NCBI GenBank assembly: GCA_028284445.1
Contig: JANQRS010000071.1
Coordinates: 1 to 51,210, forward strand
Source of the DNA: Calditrichia bacterium
GTDB taxonomy: Bacteria > Calditrichota > Calditrichia > RBG-13-44-9 > J075
Length of the DNA stretch: 51,210 nucleotides
Direction: 5' to 3'
Position 1 is the stretch's first letter. Each line of letters begins with the position of its first letter. A program made the position numbers and the translations under genes. The notes under the pieces were generated by a model. It had not been told where the DNA came from. It saw only the letters and a list, made by a program, of their open reading frames with translations, and searched no databases. Shown one piece after another: positions 25,654 through 32,467 of this stretch.

Positions 25654-25662
25654 AGAGTCTCC

Positions 25663-25683
25663 TTTACACATATTATGTGTAAA
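25663..25683. promoter_or_regulatory. 21-bp palindromic operator of the PIN toxin-antitoxin pair
   Basis: TTTACACATATTATGTGTAAA is a perfect palindrome around one central base, 10 nt upstream of the antitoxin GTG and touching its ribosome-binding site. Its half-site TACACA/TGTGTA is shared with the operator of the second pair at 29307-29324. Confidence 0.75.
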
Positions 25684-25732
25684 AATAGCAAGACTCTGCC
25701 CTCAAAGCAAGTATTTCGGTTAGTTCTTCTTT

Positions 25733-26401
25733 TTATTTCCTCGGAATATCAGCAGCCAGACGCATCAGCAGTCCTTGCTTTTCGAAAAGTGAAAAATCCT
25801 TGCAATCATGGCGAGTATCATTCCCGGCACTTGCGCCAAGAATACCGCCGACAATGCCCATCGCGCCCCCGAGCAAGCAGCCGTATAGTGCTGCATACCC
25901 GTCTACATCAGACTTTATCTTGATAAGCGCATCTGATTTTTCCACTCTCTTATTTTCTGCAATCGCTTCTTGTCTGCCATACATCACTCCGATCACAGCA
26001 CCGGTAACACCAGCAGCGACCAGGCCTTCTCCGGCCATGCTTTTTCTTTCCACACTGATTGCCACGATATCTTCTAGTAGCAAATCACTGACTTCATCGC
26101 CAAAGGCGTCAATCAAGTAATACCTTGCTTCGGCCTCCAACCGGAACAAACGCGCTGACATTTTGCTGCCATCACTGAGTTCCAGGATCAATTCGTGGTG
26201 CCGGAACAGACGCTTGGGGCGATTTGAGAGACGCGAAGAATCATAGTGGGTGACTCCACTGTCCGTATTGATGGAAAAATGGGTTGTTTGCTGAACTAAC
26301 TGAACCTGGCTTAAGCCGCTACTCATGAGCAGGCTGGCTATCAGATAGACTATCAACAATGTGGTTCGCGAAACAAGTCGTTTTAATAGGTTGTTACTCA
26401 T
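25733..26401 (-). CDS. Exported glycine-zipper protein, tandem paralogue 3
   Basis: A 222-residue protein of a family I do not recognise. Signal peptide or anchor (about 10-32, ending SSGLSQ), then a beta-rich segment LELSDGSKMSARLFRLEA.YYLIDAFGDEVSDLLLEDIVAI (shown in parts), then two glycine-rich hydrophobic stretches: AGVTGAVIGVMYG (about 128-140) and GCLLGGAMGIVGGILGASAG (about 175-194), then a charged end with HDCKDFSLFEKQGLLMRLAA. The same layout occurs in the two genes upstream on the same strand. Glycine zippers usually insert in or pack against membranes. AAGGAG lies 10 nt before the ATG. The gene is last of the three and close to the toxin-antitoxin pair. Confidence 0.82.
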   Translation of the reverse strand: MSNNLLKRLVSRTTLLIVYLIASLLMSSGLSQVQLVQQTTHFSINTDSGVTHYDSSRLSNRPKRLFRHHELILELSDGSKMSARLFRLEAEARYYLIDAFGDEVSDLLLEDIVAISVERKSMAGEGLVAAGVTGAVIGVMYGRQEAIAENKRVEKSDALIKIKSDVDGYAALYGCLLGGAMGIVGGILGASAGNDTRHDCKDFSLFEKQGLLMRLAADIPRK

Positions 26402-26458
26402 AATTCCCCAACTCCTTGATTGTTAATGCCAACTACATACTATTCCAGGCTATGAATT

Positions 26459-27076
26459 TCAGTGCACCATTTGCTTAAGTAGAATCCACTTTTGCTCAAG
26501 GGACATCTTTTCACAATTGTGGCGTTTCTCACCTTTTGCAGCCGCCCCTACAAGGCCGCCAAGCAGACCACCAATTCCCGCACCTATGCACCCCATAAAC
26601 ATAGAATAACCACTATTGTCGACCTGGACTTTGAACAAAGCGTCCGACTTCCGTTGTCGTTCGTTGTAGTTGTTAGCACCTTCGTCGCCGATAACAGCAC
26701 CAATAACAGCCCCCACCGCACCACCGGTGAGAATGCCTGCGGCGATCTGCTCTTCCTTTTTCACCATGATCGCAACAACCTCCGTCAGCAGCGAATCCTC
26801 AATCGGATCCCCGAACGCATCAACCAAATGATATACCTCGACAGAGCGATAGACATGCGCCAACATGCGATTGCCATCAGCCAGCTCAAGAACGACCTGC
26901 TGATTTGCCGATACATTTCGTGCCGCCTTGCTATGCAACGCAGCTCCATCTATACTCTCCCGCTTCGCGACATCGGTTTCGAGAGAATCTGCTTGTGTTC
27001 TCGATTGAGACCACACATTGTTAGCACTAGCTATCAAGACCATCAGAACGACGGCCAGTAAATTCAAACGTTTCAT
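26459..27076 (-). CDS. Exported glycine-zipper protein, tandem paralogue 2
   Basis: A 205-residue paralogue of its neighbours. Signal peptide (1-23, ending NNVWSQ), then LELADGNRMLAHVYRSVE, YHLVDAFGDPIEDSLLTEVV, a first glycine zipper GGAVGAVIGAVIGDEG (about 118-133), a short charged NERQRKSDALFKVQVD segment, a second zipper GCIGAGIGGLLGGLVGAAAK (about 160-179), and HNCEKMSLEQKWILLKQM at the end. It matches paralogue 3 most closely (DAFGD, KSDAL..K, H.C). AGGAG lies 6 nt before the ATG. A gap of 57 nt to paralogue 3 suggests one transcript. Confidence 0.83.
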   Translation of the reverse strand: MKRLNLLAVVLMVLIASANNVWSQSRTQADSLETDVAKRESIDGAALHSKAARNVSANQQVVLELADGNRMLAHVYRSVEVYHLVDAFGDPIEDSLLTEVVAIMVKKEEQIAAGILTGGAVGAVIGAVIGDEGANNYNERQRKSDALFKVQVDNSGYSMFMGCIGAGIGGLLGGLVGAAAKGEKRHNCEKMSLEQKWILLKQMVH

Positions 27077-27140
27077 TTACTTCTCCTAAAGTAAACCTCC
27101 CTCCAGGCCGGACCCGAAGGTGAATTGGATTTAAAGATCT

Positions 27141-27788
27141 CTACTTCCCGTATTCCAAACCTGCAGCGAGTTGCATAAAAGCTGCCTTCTTCTGCTCGAC
27201 CGACAAGCGCTTCGTTCTGATGAACTTCATCGATCGCCCCGCTCCGAGAAAGGTGCCTATCCCGGAACCAAGCAGGCCAAAAACCACGGCACTCGCAGTC
27301 GGATCATCGTCCGGAATCAAATGAATGCGGAAATGTCCGCGGCTATCCGAGTTGTCTGTCAACATGGTTACCAGGCCAAGCCCGGCACCAATTACACCGC
27401 CAATCAATGCACCTTTTGCCTTGTGAGCATTACCCAGTATGACAATCCGGTTGAGCTCGGCCAAAGCTGCATGATCCAGCTTCGAATTGTTGTTATCAAG
27501 CAGGAGAAATCCATCGTCTGTCCTGAACAAGCGACATTCGACCTCTTTAAAGTGGTCGAACTCCAAAATCAGTTGATGATGGCCGGCTTTGTCAGGTGAG
27601 ATCGCAAAGTCGCCTGGCTCCTGTTCCATGCCGGAAAGGCTCGCCAGTACCGTCACAACAGAATCATAACCTGAAGGGACATACTCATCCCGGCCTTCTT
27701 CACGCAGTTGTTCCTGCGCCAAAACAGGCAGGATAAATGCGAAGAGCAAGGCATAGGTGATGAGGTCCGTGGTAAGCAGCTTTCGCAT
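27141..27788 (-). CDS. Exported glycine-zipper protein, tandem paralogue 1 (divergent)
   Basis: A 215-residue, more divergent first member of the triplet. Signal peptide (1-24, ending PVLAQ), a longer linker (EEGRDEYVPSGYDSVVTVLA), LILEFDHFKEVECRLFRTDD in the position of the beta-rich segment, zipper IGGVIGAGLGLVTM (about 123-136), then FGLLGSGIGTFLGAGRS (about 170-186), and an ending RLSVEQKKAAFMQLAAGLEY that lines up with the LEQK/FEKQ endings of the others. It lacks the cysteines of paralogues 2 and 3 in the second zipper region. GGGAGGAAG precedes the ATG. It is probably the first gene of the transcript. Confidence 0.8.
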   Translation of the reverse strand: MRKLLTTDLITYALLFAFILPVLAQEQLREEGRDEYVPSGYDSVVTVLASLSGMEQEPGDFAISPDKAGHHQLILEFDHFKEVECRLFRTDDGFLLLDNNNSKLDHAALAELNRIVILGNAHKAKGALIGGVIGAGLGLVTMLTDNSDSRGHFRIHLIPDDDPTASAVVFGLLGSGIGTFLGAGRSMKFIRTKRLSVEQKKAAFMQLAAGLEYGK

Positions 27789-27933
27789 CGAAGTCTTCCT
27801 CCCTAAGTTATTTTGCCAGACTAGATCTCAAGAAGGGTGCCAAATTGGACAGATTTATGCTAAACACATTATTTATTTTGACTTAGCAGCACAGACAGCG
27901 GGAAGAGATGGTATGAAATAGTAGACAGGTGTA

Positions 27934-27971
27934 TGAAAAAGCAAAACGCCGATGAGAGTCATCAGCGTTTT
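27934..27971 (-). terminator. Terminator of the RibD/DHFR-like gene
   Basis: Arms 27943-27955 and 27959-27971 pair over 12 of 13 positions around a GAG loop; on the minus strand the stem is followed by GCTTTTTC. It lies 28 nt past the stop of the reductase gene. Confidence 0.8.
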
Positions 27972-27998
27972 AGGATGGCAAATTTGATGGAAGCAGAT

Positions 27999-28541
27999 TT
28001 AACCGACATCATAGGTCAAAAGCATTGCGCCATTGTCATAAAATTTTTTAGCAACGGTCTTTAAGTCGACGGCCTTGTGATTGGCCCCGAAGAGCCGAAT
28101 ACCATCGCCGAGAATCACCGGATAGAGCTTAATTCTGAGCTGATCGATTAAACCGGCATCCAGCAGCTGCCCGGCAAAATCGCCACCGCCGCATAGATAG
28201 ATGTCACTGCCCTCGCTATTCTTCAGCTCGGCAACAAACGCAGCAGCATCTGCGGAAATCACTTTCACTTTTTCGCTGACGTCATCGCCGAAATCGAGCG
28301 TCGTGGAAAAGATGTAATGCATCATATGCGGATAGGCCGGCTGTCCGGGAGGCAAACCGTAATCATAGCCGAATTCGTAGGTCTTGCGGCCCATAACCAC
28401 GGTATCATATTCCTGTAAGCTGGCCATATATTCATCAACGTGTTCGCCCTCTGCAAAAGCGGCAAAACCGCCGATGCTGCCGTCGGTATGACAGATATAA
28501 TTGTCCAAAGACATCGCTACATGATAGACTAGATTTCTCAA
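27999..28541 (-). CDS. Dihydrofolate reductase-family (RibD C-terminal) protein
   Basis: A 180-residue stand-alone reductase of the RibD C-terminal/DHFR-like family. The N-terminus VYHVAMSLDNYICHTDGS matches the family's first strand and loop, VVMGRKTYEFG (about 47-57) is the conserved pyrophosphate-contact region, SDIYLCGGGDFAGQLLDAGL (about 110-129) is the nucleotide-binding glycine loop, and LRIKLYPVILGDGIRLFG the following strand-loop. It is probably NADPH-dependent and cytosolic; the substrate is unknown, and no riboflavin or folate genes are nearby. It has its own terminator. Confidence 0.9.
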   Translation of the reverse strand: MRNLVYHVAMSLDNYICHTDGSIGGFAAFAEGEHVDEYMASLQEYDTVVMGRKTYEFGYDYGLPPGQPAYPHMMHYIFSTTLDFGDDVSEKVKVISADAAAFVAELKNSEGSDIYLCGGGDFAGQLLDAGLIDQLRIKLYPVILGDGIRLFGANHKAVDLKTVAKKFYDNGAMLLTYDVG

Positions 28542-28661
28542 AGCGTCTCCTCTGGTTAGAAATGGTTATTCCGTCCGCGATTTATCGAAACGCAAATTCC
28601 AACAAAAAAGATTCGCAAAATAATCAGGAAGGCGAATTCACGCGAATATTCACGAAAATGT

Positions 28662-29078
28662 CTAATCGTTAAATCTTGAAAGGTGCAAATCGATTGGTAG
28701 AAAGGTGGTAAAATGTTTGAAGTCATTGTCGGATGTGTAGATCGGCAACCTATGCTCCGAAGCGACTGCAAAAATCAAGAAGTCCGTGTTTGATCCCTGA
28801 ATCCCCTTACTGCGTGCGGTATTGTAAAACTGAGCTGCGGTTTCAAACACCTGTGACGCCAACGGCAAATCAGGAAATGCAGCCAGGTATTGCCGGAGCC
28901 TACTAAACTGCTGGTCGTTGCTAATTCCGGACAAAATTTCCTGGCGAATTGGACCAATTATCTCAACACGAACCTCACTTATCAACTCCTTTAGCTCCCT
29001 GAGAAGCGGATCATCGTCATTCACTTGATGGCGACGCAATGCCAGGGACCAAATACTGGTATCCACTAAAACCTTCAT
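28662..29078 (-). CDS. vapC: VapC-type PIN ribonuclease toxin
   Basis: A 138-residue PIN toxin. Active-site acids: MKVLVDTSIW (Asp6), QEILSG (Glu near 46), GSNTDFLIFAVA (Asp near 98) and YTSDNDF (Asp near 116 and 118). The first codon overlaps the stop of the VapB-type antitoxin by 4 nt, the typical coupling. The length is normal. It has a different antitoxin class and little similarity to the PIN protein at 24996, so the two pairs are not a recent duplication. Confidence 0.93.
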   Translation of the reverse strand: MKVLVDTSIWSLALRRHQVNDDDPLLRELKELISEVRVEIIGPIRQEILSGISNDQQFSRLRQYLAAFPDLPLASQVFETAAQFYNTARSKGIQGSNTDFLIFAVASEHRLPIYTSDNDFKHFTTFLPIDLHLSRFND

Positions 29079-29275
29079 TGGCGACGCCGCTGCGCCTTAT
29101 AATCGTAATCCGTGTCGTAATCAATTGTGCCAAACATATCAAAAATGCGCATCTGCTTACGGCGCTGGATATACTCTTCCAATGCTTCAATGACCGCCGC
29201 TTTTTTAGTTTTATGCGCACCGATTTGACGTGCTTCTTCAATCAGTTCGTCTGCAATAGCCAGATTAGTTGCCAT
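29075..29275 (-). CDS. vapB: VapB-type antitoxin
   Basis: A 66-residue antitoxin with the VapB pattern: MATNLAIADELIEEARQIG forms the DNA-binding strand and helix, HKTKKAAVIEALEEYIQRR the second helix, and the C-terminal acidic and basic tail (GTIDYDTDYDYKAQRRR) should wrap the toxin. GGAGAG lies 4 nt before the ATG. An inverted repeat 32 nt upstream (29307-29324) is the likely autoregulatory site. Confidence 0.9.
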   Translation of the reverse strand: MATNLAIADELIEEARQIGAHKTKKAAVIEALEEYIQRRKQMRIFDMFGTIDYDTDYDYKAQRRRQ

Positions 29276-29306
29276 AATTGCTCTCCTAACACTTCACACA
29301 CAAACT

Positions 29307-29324
29307 TACACAAAACACTGTGTA
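29307..29324. promoter_or_regulatory. Operator of the vapBC pair
   Basis: TACACA-aaacac-TGTGTA, in the 52-nt gap between the kinase gene and vapB. The half-sites are identical to those in the operator of the other toxin-antitoxin pair (spacing 6 here, 5 there). Confidence 0.65.
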
Positions 29325-29327
29325 GAT

Positions 29328-30398
29328 TCAAGCATATTTTCGGATAATGGCCTCTAAATCGGACTGCCTCGTCAGCAATTCGCGGGTCAGCGCCAGTTGC
29401 GCCCTGGCGCGCTGTAAATTTTGCCCGGGAAAATCGGTTTTATAGTAGGTATCTCCCGACAAATAATCGGTAAGGAAACGAATACCCATCAAATAAGAAA
29501 GTAATGCCCCGGAAAGAGCAAGATACGCCAATTCATCCTCAGCGAGAATCGCATGCGCGGCTTCAAGGTATCCGGCAGTGAATGCTTCAAATCGCAGCAG
29601 GTCTACCTGAATCTTGCTCAAATCTGCCTCATCTTCAGCAGCAGTTGTCACGGTGGTACGAATGCCATCGCCAAAATCGTAGTGCACATAGCCAGGCATC
29701 ACGGTATCCAAATCCACCACGCAACATCTCTCGCCGCTTTGATCAAGCAGCACGTTATTGAATTTTGTATCATTATGCGTCACGCGCTGTGGGAAGCGCC
29801 CCTTTCTTCCGGCAAGCTCTATGCAGCTCATCTCATCAGCAATATCGAAGGCATAGCGAACGTCTTCCCGCACTTGTGGGAGGCGTCCGACAGCATCGCT
29901 CTGCACCGCAGCACTGAATTGTTCTAACCGCTTCAGCACATTATGGAAATCGGCAATTGTGACTGAGAGTTGGTCAACTGGAAAGTCATTCAGCAGGTAG
30001 AGAAATTGCCCAAATGCGCGAGCGCCCCTGTAGATGTCATCCTCACTACGCGGCACATCCTGAGATGCCAGATCCGTTATCAATTCATACATTCGCCAAC
30101 AATTGCCGGCGACGTCCATATAAAACAGCTGACCATCGACCGTCGGAATCACCCTAAGCGTGCGGGCATCCGAATCAGACTGTCGAATGTGTGCCGTGAC
30201 CAGCGAAATGTTCCTCATCAATCCGGCGACATCCGGAAACACATGATGATTAATGCGCTGGAGCAAGTAATCAGGCTGCTTAGCATCTTGATTATCTATC
30301 CGAAAACTGGTATTGATGTGCCCATTTCCAAATGACCGTATGCCGGCAATACTGCCTGCTGTCGCAAAATGAGAGGCGATTTCCAGATTTTTTTTCAT
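29328..30398 (-). CDS. NahK-like N-acetylhexosamine 1-kinase / APH-fold sugar kinase
   Basis: A 356-residue kinase of the aminoglycoside-phosphotransferase fold, collinear from end to end with bifidobacterial N-acetylhexosamine 1-kinase as I recall it. Matching blocks are IASHFATAGSIAGI and GNGHINTSFRI at the N-terminus, YLLQRINHHVFPD and LMRNISLVT, the catalytic loop RVTHNDTKFNNVLLD (Asp near 210), and the metal-binding VVDLDTVMPGYVHYDFGD. It is expected to phosphorylate an amino sugar or related hexose at C1 in the cytosol. The galacto-N-biose phosphorylase pathway genes that accompany nahK in bifidobacteria are absent here, so the exact sugar is uncertain. No ribosome-binding site is seen; the ATG follows an AT-rich run. 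Confidence 0.88.
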   Translation of the reverse strand: MKKNLEIASHFATAGSIAGIRSFGNGHINTSFRIDNQDAKQPDYLLQRINHHVFPDVAGLMRNISLVTAHIRQSDSDARTLRVIPTVDGQLFYMDVAGNCWRMYELITDLASQDVPRSEDDIYRGARAFGQFLYLLNDFPVDQLSVTIADFHNVLKRLEQFSAAVQSDAVGRLPQVREDVRYAFDIADEMSCIELAGRKGRFPQRVTHNDTKFNNVLLDQSGERCCVVDLDTVMPGYVHYDFGDGIRTTVTTAAEDEADLSKIQVDLLRFEAFTAGYLEAAHAILAEDELAYLALSGALLSYLMGIRFLTDYLSGDTYYKTDFPGQNLQRARAQLALTRELLTRQSDLEAIIRKYA

Positions 30399-30486
30399 TT
30401 ATTTGGTTTTTTTTTCATAAATTTCTCTCAAATCAGTCAGGCAAGATAATCAATTTTTTCTGTAGCAGGTATCAAACCTGACGGCA

Positions 30487-30515
30487 TTGTCAAGAAAATT
30501 ACTTTCGAATATATC
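30487..30515 (+). promoter_or_regulatory. Candidate promoter of the ParA gene
   Basis: TTGTCA (30487-30492), 17-nt spacer, TATATC (30510-30515). It leaves a leader of about 130 nt that contains a CGGACGAAGAC-type inverted repeat near 30526-30550. No other gene lies in this 250-base gap. Confidence 0.5.
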
Positions 30516-30652
30516 ACACGGCCCCGGACGATGGAAATGTCTTCGTCCGATTCTGCTTCCGCTCTAACTATTGCTGTGACAATGACGATACTTAGATAGC
30601 CGAATCCGGTTTACCGGCTGACGCGATCCTATCATACGAAGGGATGATAAAT

Positions 30653-31504
30653 ATGCCGAGTATCATAGCAATATCCAATCCTAAGGGCGGGGTTGGAAAA
30701 ACGACAACAGCGATTAATCTCGCTGCCAGCCTGGCGATTGCGGAGCAGCGTGTTCTGGTCATCGATCTCGATCCGATTGGATCTGTCGGTACCGGCTTCG
30801 GCATGGCGGAAAGCCCCAACGACTCCGGCATGTTTGAGGTTCTCAGCGGTAATATGGACATTCCACAAGTCATTCGTCCCAGCGGCATTCCGAAACTCGA
30901 CGTTATTCCGGTCAATGTATACAGCAATGAGCGCGAAATTCGTATCGGCGACCTAAGCAAGAACCGGGTGTTGCTCCGCAGCCAAATTGAGCGGGCCTCG
31001 GCACGCGGCGCCATCGACTACGACTATATTATCATTGATACTCCGCCGGTCTTAAATGATCTCACTATCGGCGCTCTGATGGCATCGCAATCGGTGTTGG
31101 TGCCGATGCAATGCGGACATTTTGCTATAAAAGCGGTGAGCCGCTTGTTGGAAATGGTTAAGCGAATTCGCAGCAGCACCAATCCGGATTTGACTGTAGA
31201 AGGCATCCTTCTGAATTTTTACGAAAAAGGGACACGCGCTTCCACTCGCAGCAGTGAAATCGCAACCGAACTGTTTGGCCACTTCCTCCTGAAAACCCGT
31301 ATTCCAAAGAACAGTGCCCTTGGTTACTCTGCATTTGAACAGCGTCCGCTGGCTCAATTGGACATTGGCTCTCCCGGCGCAATCGCCTACCTGGCACTGG
31401 CGGAAGAAATCATCCATCGACGCAAACGACGCGCCTATCCTCTATCCCGGAAAAACGAAATTCGCCGGCATCCGATCATCGCCCGCCTCGACGCAAGCGA
31501 ATAA
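30653..31504 (+). CDS. ParA-family ATPase, orphan
   Basis: A 283-residue ParA/Soj-like P-loop ATPase. Deviant Walker A NPKGGVGKTTTAINLA (residues 8-23), Walker A' region VIDLDPIGSVGTG where most relatives have DPQGN, Walker B IIIDTPPVLNDL (about 126). The C-terminal region has a basic extension (RRKRRAYPLSRKNEIRR). Such proteins pattern DNA, chemoreceptors or organelles by dimerising on the nucleoid. No parB or parS-like site is visible next to it, so a chromosome-partition role is doubtful. GAAGGG 9 nt before the ATG at 30653 supports that start. Confidence 0.9.
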   Translation: MPSIIAISNPKGGVGKTTTAINLAASLAIAEQRVLVIDLDPIGSVGTGFGMAESPNDSGMFEVLSGNMDIPQVIRPSGIPKLDVIPVNVYSNEREIRIGDLSKNRVLLRSQIERASARGAIDYDYIIIDTPPVLNDLTIGALMASQSVLVPMQCGHFAIKAVSRLLEMVKRIRSSTNPDLTVEGILLNFYEKGTRASTRSSEIATELFGHFLLKTRIPKNSALGYSAFEQRPLAQLDIGSPGAIAYLALAEEIIHRRKRRAYPLSRKNEIRRHPIIARLDASE

Positions 31505-31612
31505 AGGCGCTCCTTTTAAAATTCTTCTTGAAATTCGCCGGGTCTCACTCTAATCTTTAGGCTGACTTTCTTGTTCCTGAACCATTCACACTGATAAGAG
31601 AGGATGTAAATA

Positions 31613-32293
31613 ATGAGAATGCTCTGCGTTACATTCTTTGTCGCCCTCATCGCGTTTACCTCATGCGCAGACAAAGAAAAAATGGAATTGCTGTCTCAGG
31701 AAAACGTAAACCTCAAGAGCGAAAATGAGACCTTGAGAGGTGACCTGAAGAAACTGCAAACACATTACAACAAAATGAAGTTCCTGGCGAAATCGATGAC
31801 CGGTGTAACTGCCACAATTATTACCACTCACGGCAATATCGATCTCAAATTTTATCCGGATTTGGCGCCACTGCATTGCTTCAATTTCCTGGCTCGGGCA
31901 GAAAGCGGCTTTTATGACAACACCAAGTTCCATCGGGTTATGCCGGGATTTATGATCCAGGGTGGTGATCCCAATACCCGCAGCAGTCGCGTTGCAACAT
32001 ACGGCATGGGTGGTCCGCTGATCAACATACCGCATGAATTCAGCCCAACTGAGCATAAGCGCGGCATCCTGTCCACGGCCCGGCCGCCCGACAAATCCGT
32101 TGGCGCCGGTTCGCAATTCTTCATCATGCATGCCGATTACCCTTCGCTGAATAATGAATATACCGTTTTTGGCGAAGTCACCGCCGGTATGGATGTCGTT
32201 GATAAGATTGCCACAACCCGAACCGTACCACCGAATCGTCCGGCAGATCCGGTCGTTATTCGCACGATCGAAATCGCGCGCGCAGCGAAATAG
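31613..32293 (+). CDS. Cyclophilin-type peptidyl-prolyl isomerase, lipoprotein
   Basis: A 226-residue periplasmic foldase. The lipobox IAFTSC (Cys near 18) marks a lipoprotein signal; a coiled coil (about 20-60, QENVNLKSENETLRGDLKK) then carries a bacterial cyclophilin domain (about 66-224) with FHRVMPGFMIQGGDP, GAGSQFFIM and the YTVFGEV strand. The catalytic arginine in FHRV and the substrate-pocket QFF are present, so it should be active. The coiled coil probably makes it a dimer or spaces the enzyme from the membrane. AGAGAGG precedes the ATG. A hairpin follows the stop. Confidence 0.93.
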   Translation: MRMLCVTFFVALIAFTSCADKEKMELLSQENVNLKSENETLRGDLKKLQTHYNKMKFLAKSMTGVTATIITTHGNIDLKFYPDLAPLHCFNFLARAESGFYDNTKFHRVMPGFMIQGGDPNTRSSRVATYGMGGPLINIPHEFSPTEHKRGILSTARPPDKSVGAGSQFFIMHADYPSLNNEYTVFGEVTAGMDVVDKIATTRTVPPNRPADPVVIRTIEIARAAK

Positions 32294-32300
32294 TTTGTCA

Positions 32301-32342
32301 CTTCATGCACGTGATAGAACCTGAAAGCTCACGTGCGTGAAG
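32301..32342. terminator. Hairpin after the cyclophilin gene
   Basis: Arms 32301-32314 (CTTCATGCACGTGA) and 32329-32342 pair over 14 bp with one G-U, loop 14 nt. No T-run follows, so intrinsic termination is uncertain. Confidence 0.5.
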
Positions 32343-32467
32343 CATAAAATAGGTGGTTGAAGGCGGCGGATCTACCGGTAGAAGTTTTCGGTAACGAATA
32401 GATCACTGGTCGCCTTTCCACAGTCATTGGAGAGAAATAACCGTCGGACAAGACAGGATTACTTGCC

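Noticed and set aside
27141..27788. Assignment of the glycine-zipper paralogues to OmpA-linked or bacteriocin families
   Set aside because: Only the glycine-zipper pattern is shared; there is no OmpA-like domain, leader GG cleavage site or immunity/transport gene.
30653..31504. Plasmid partition locus
   Set aside because: A single ParA without ParB, parS-like repeats or a replication gene does not support a plasmid origin.
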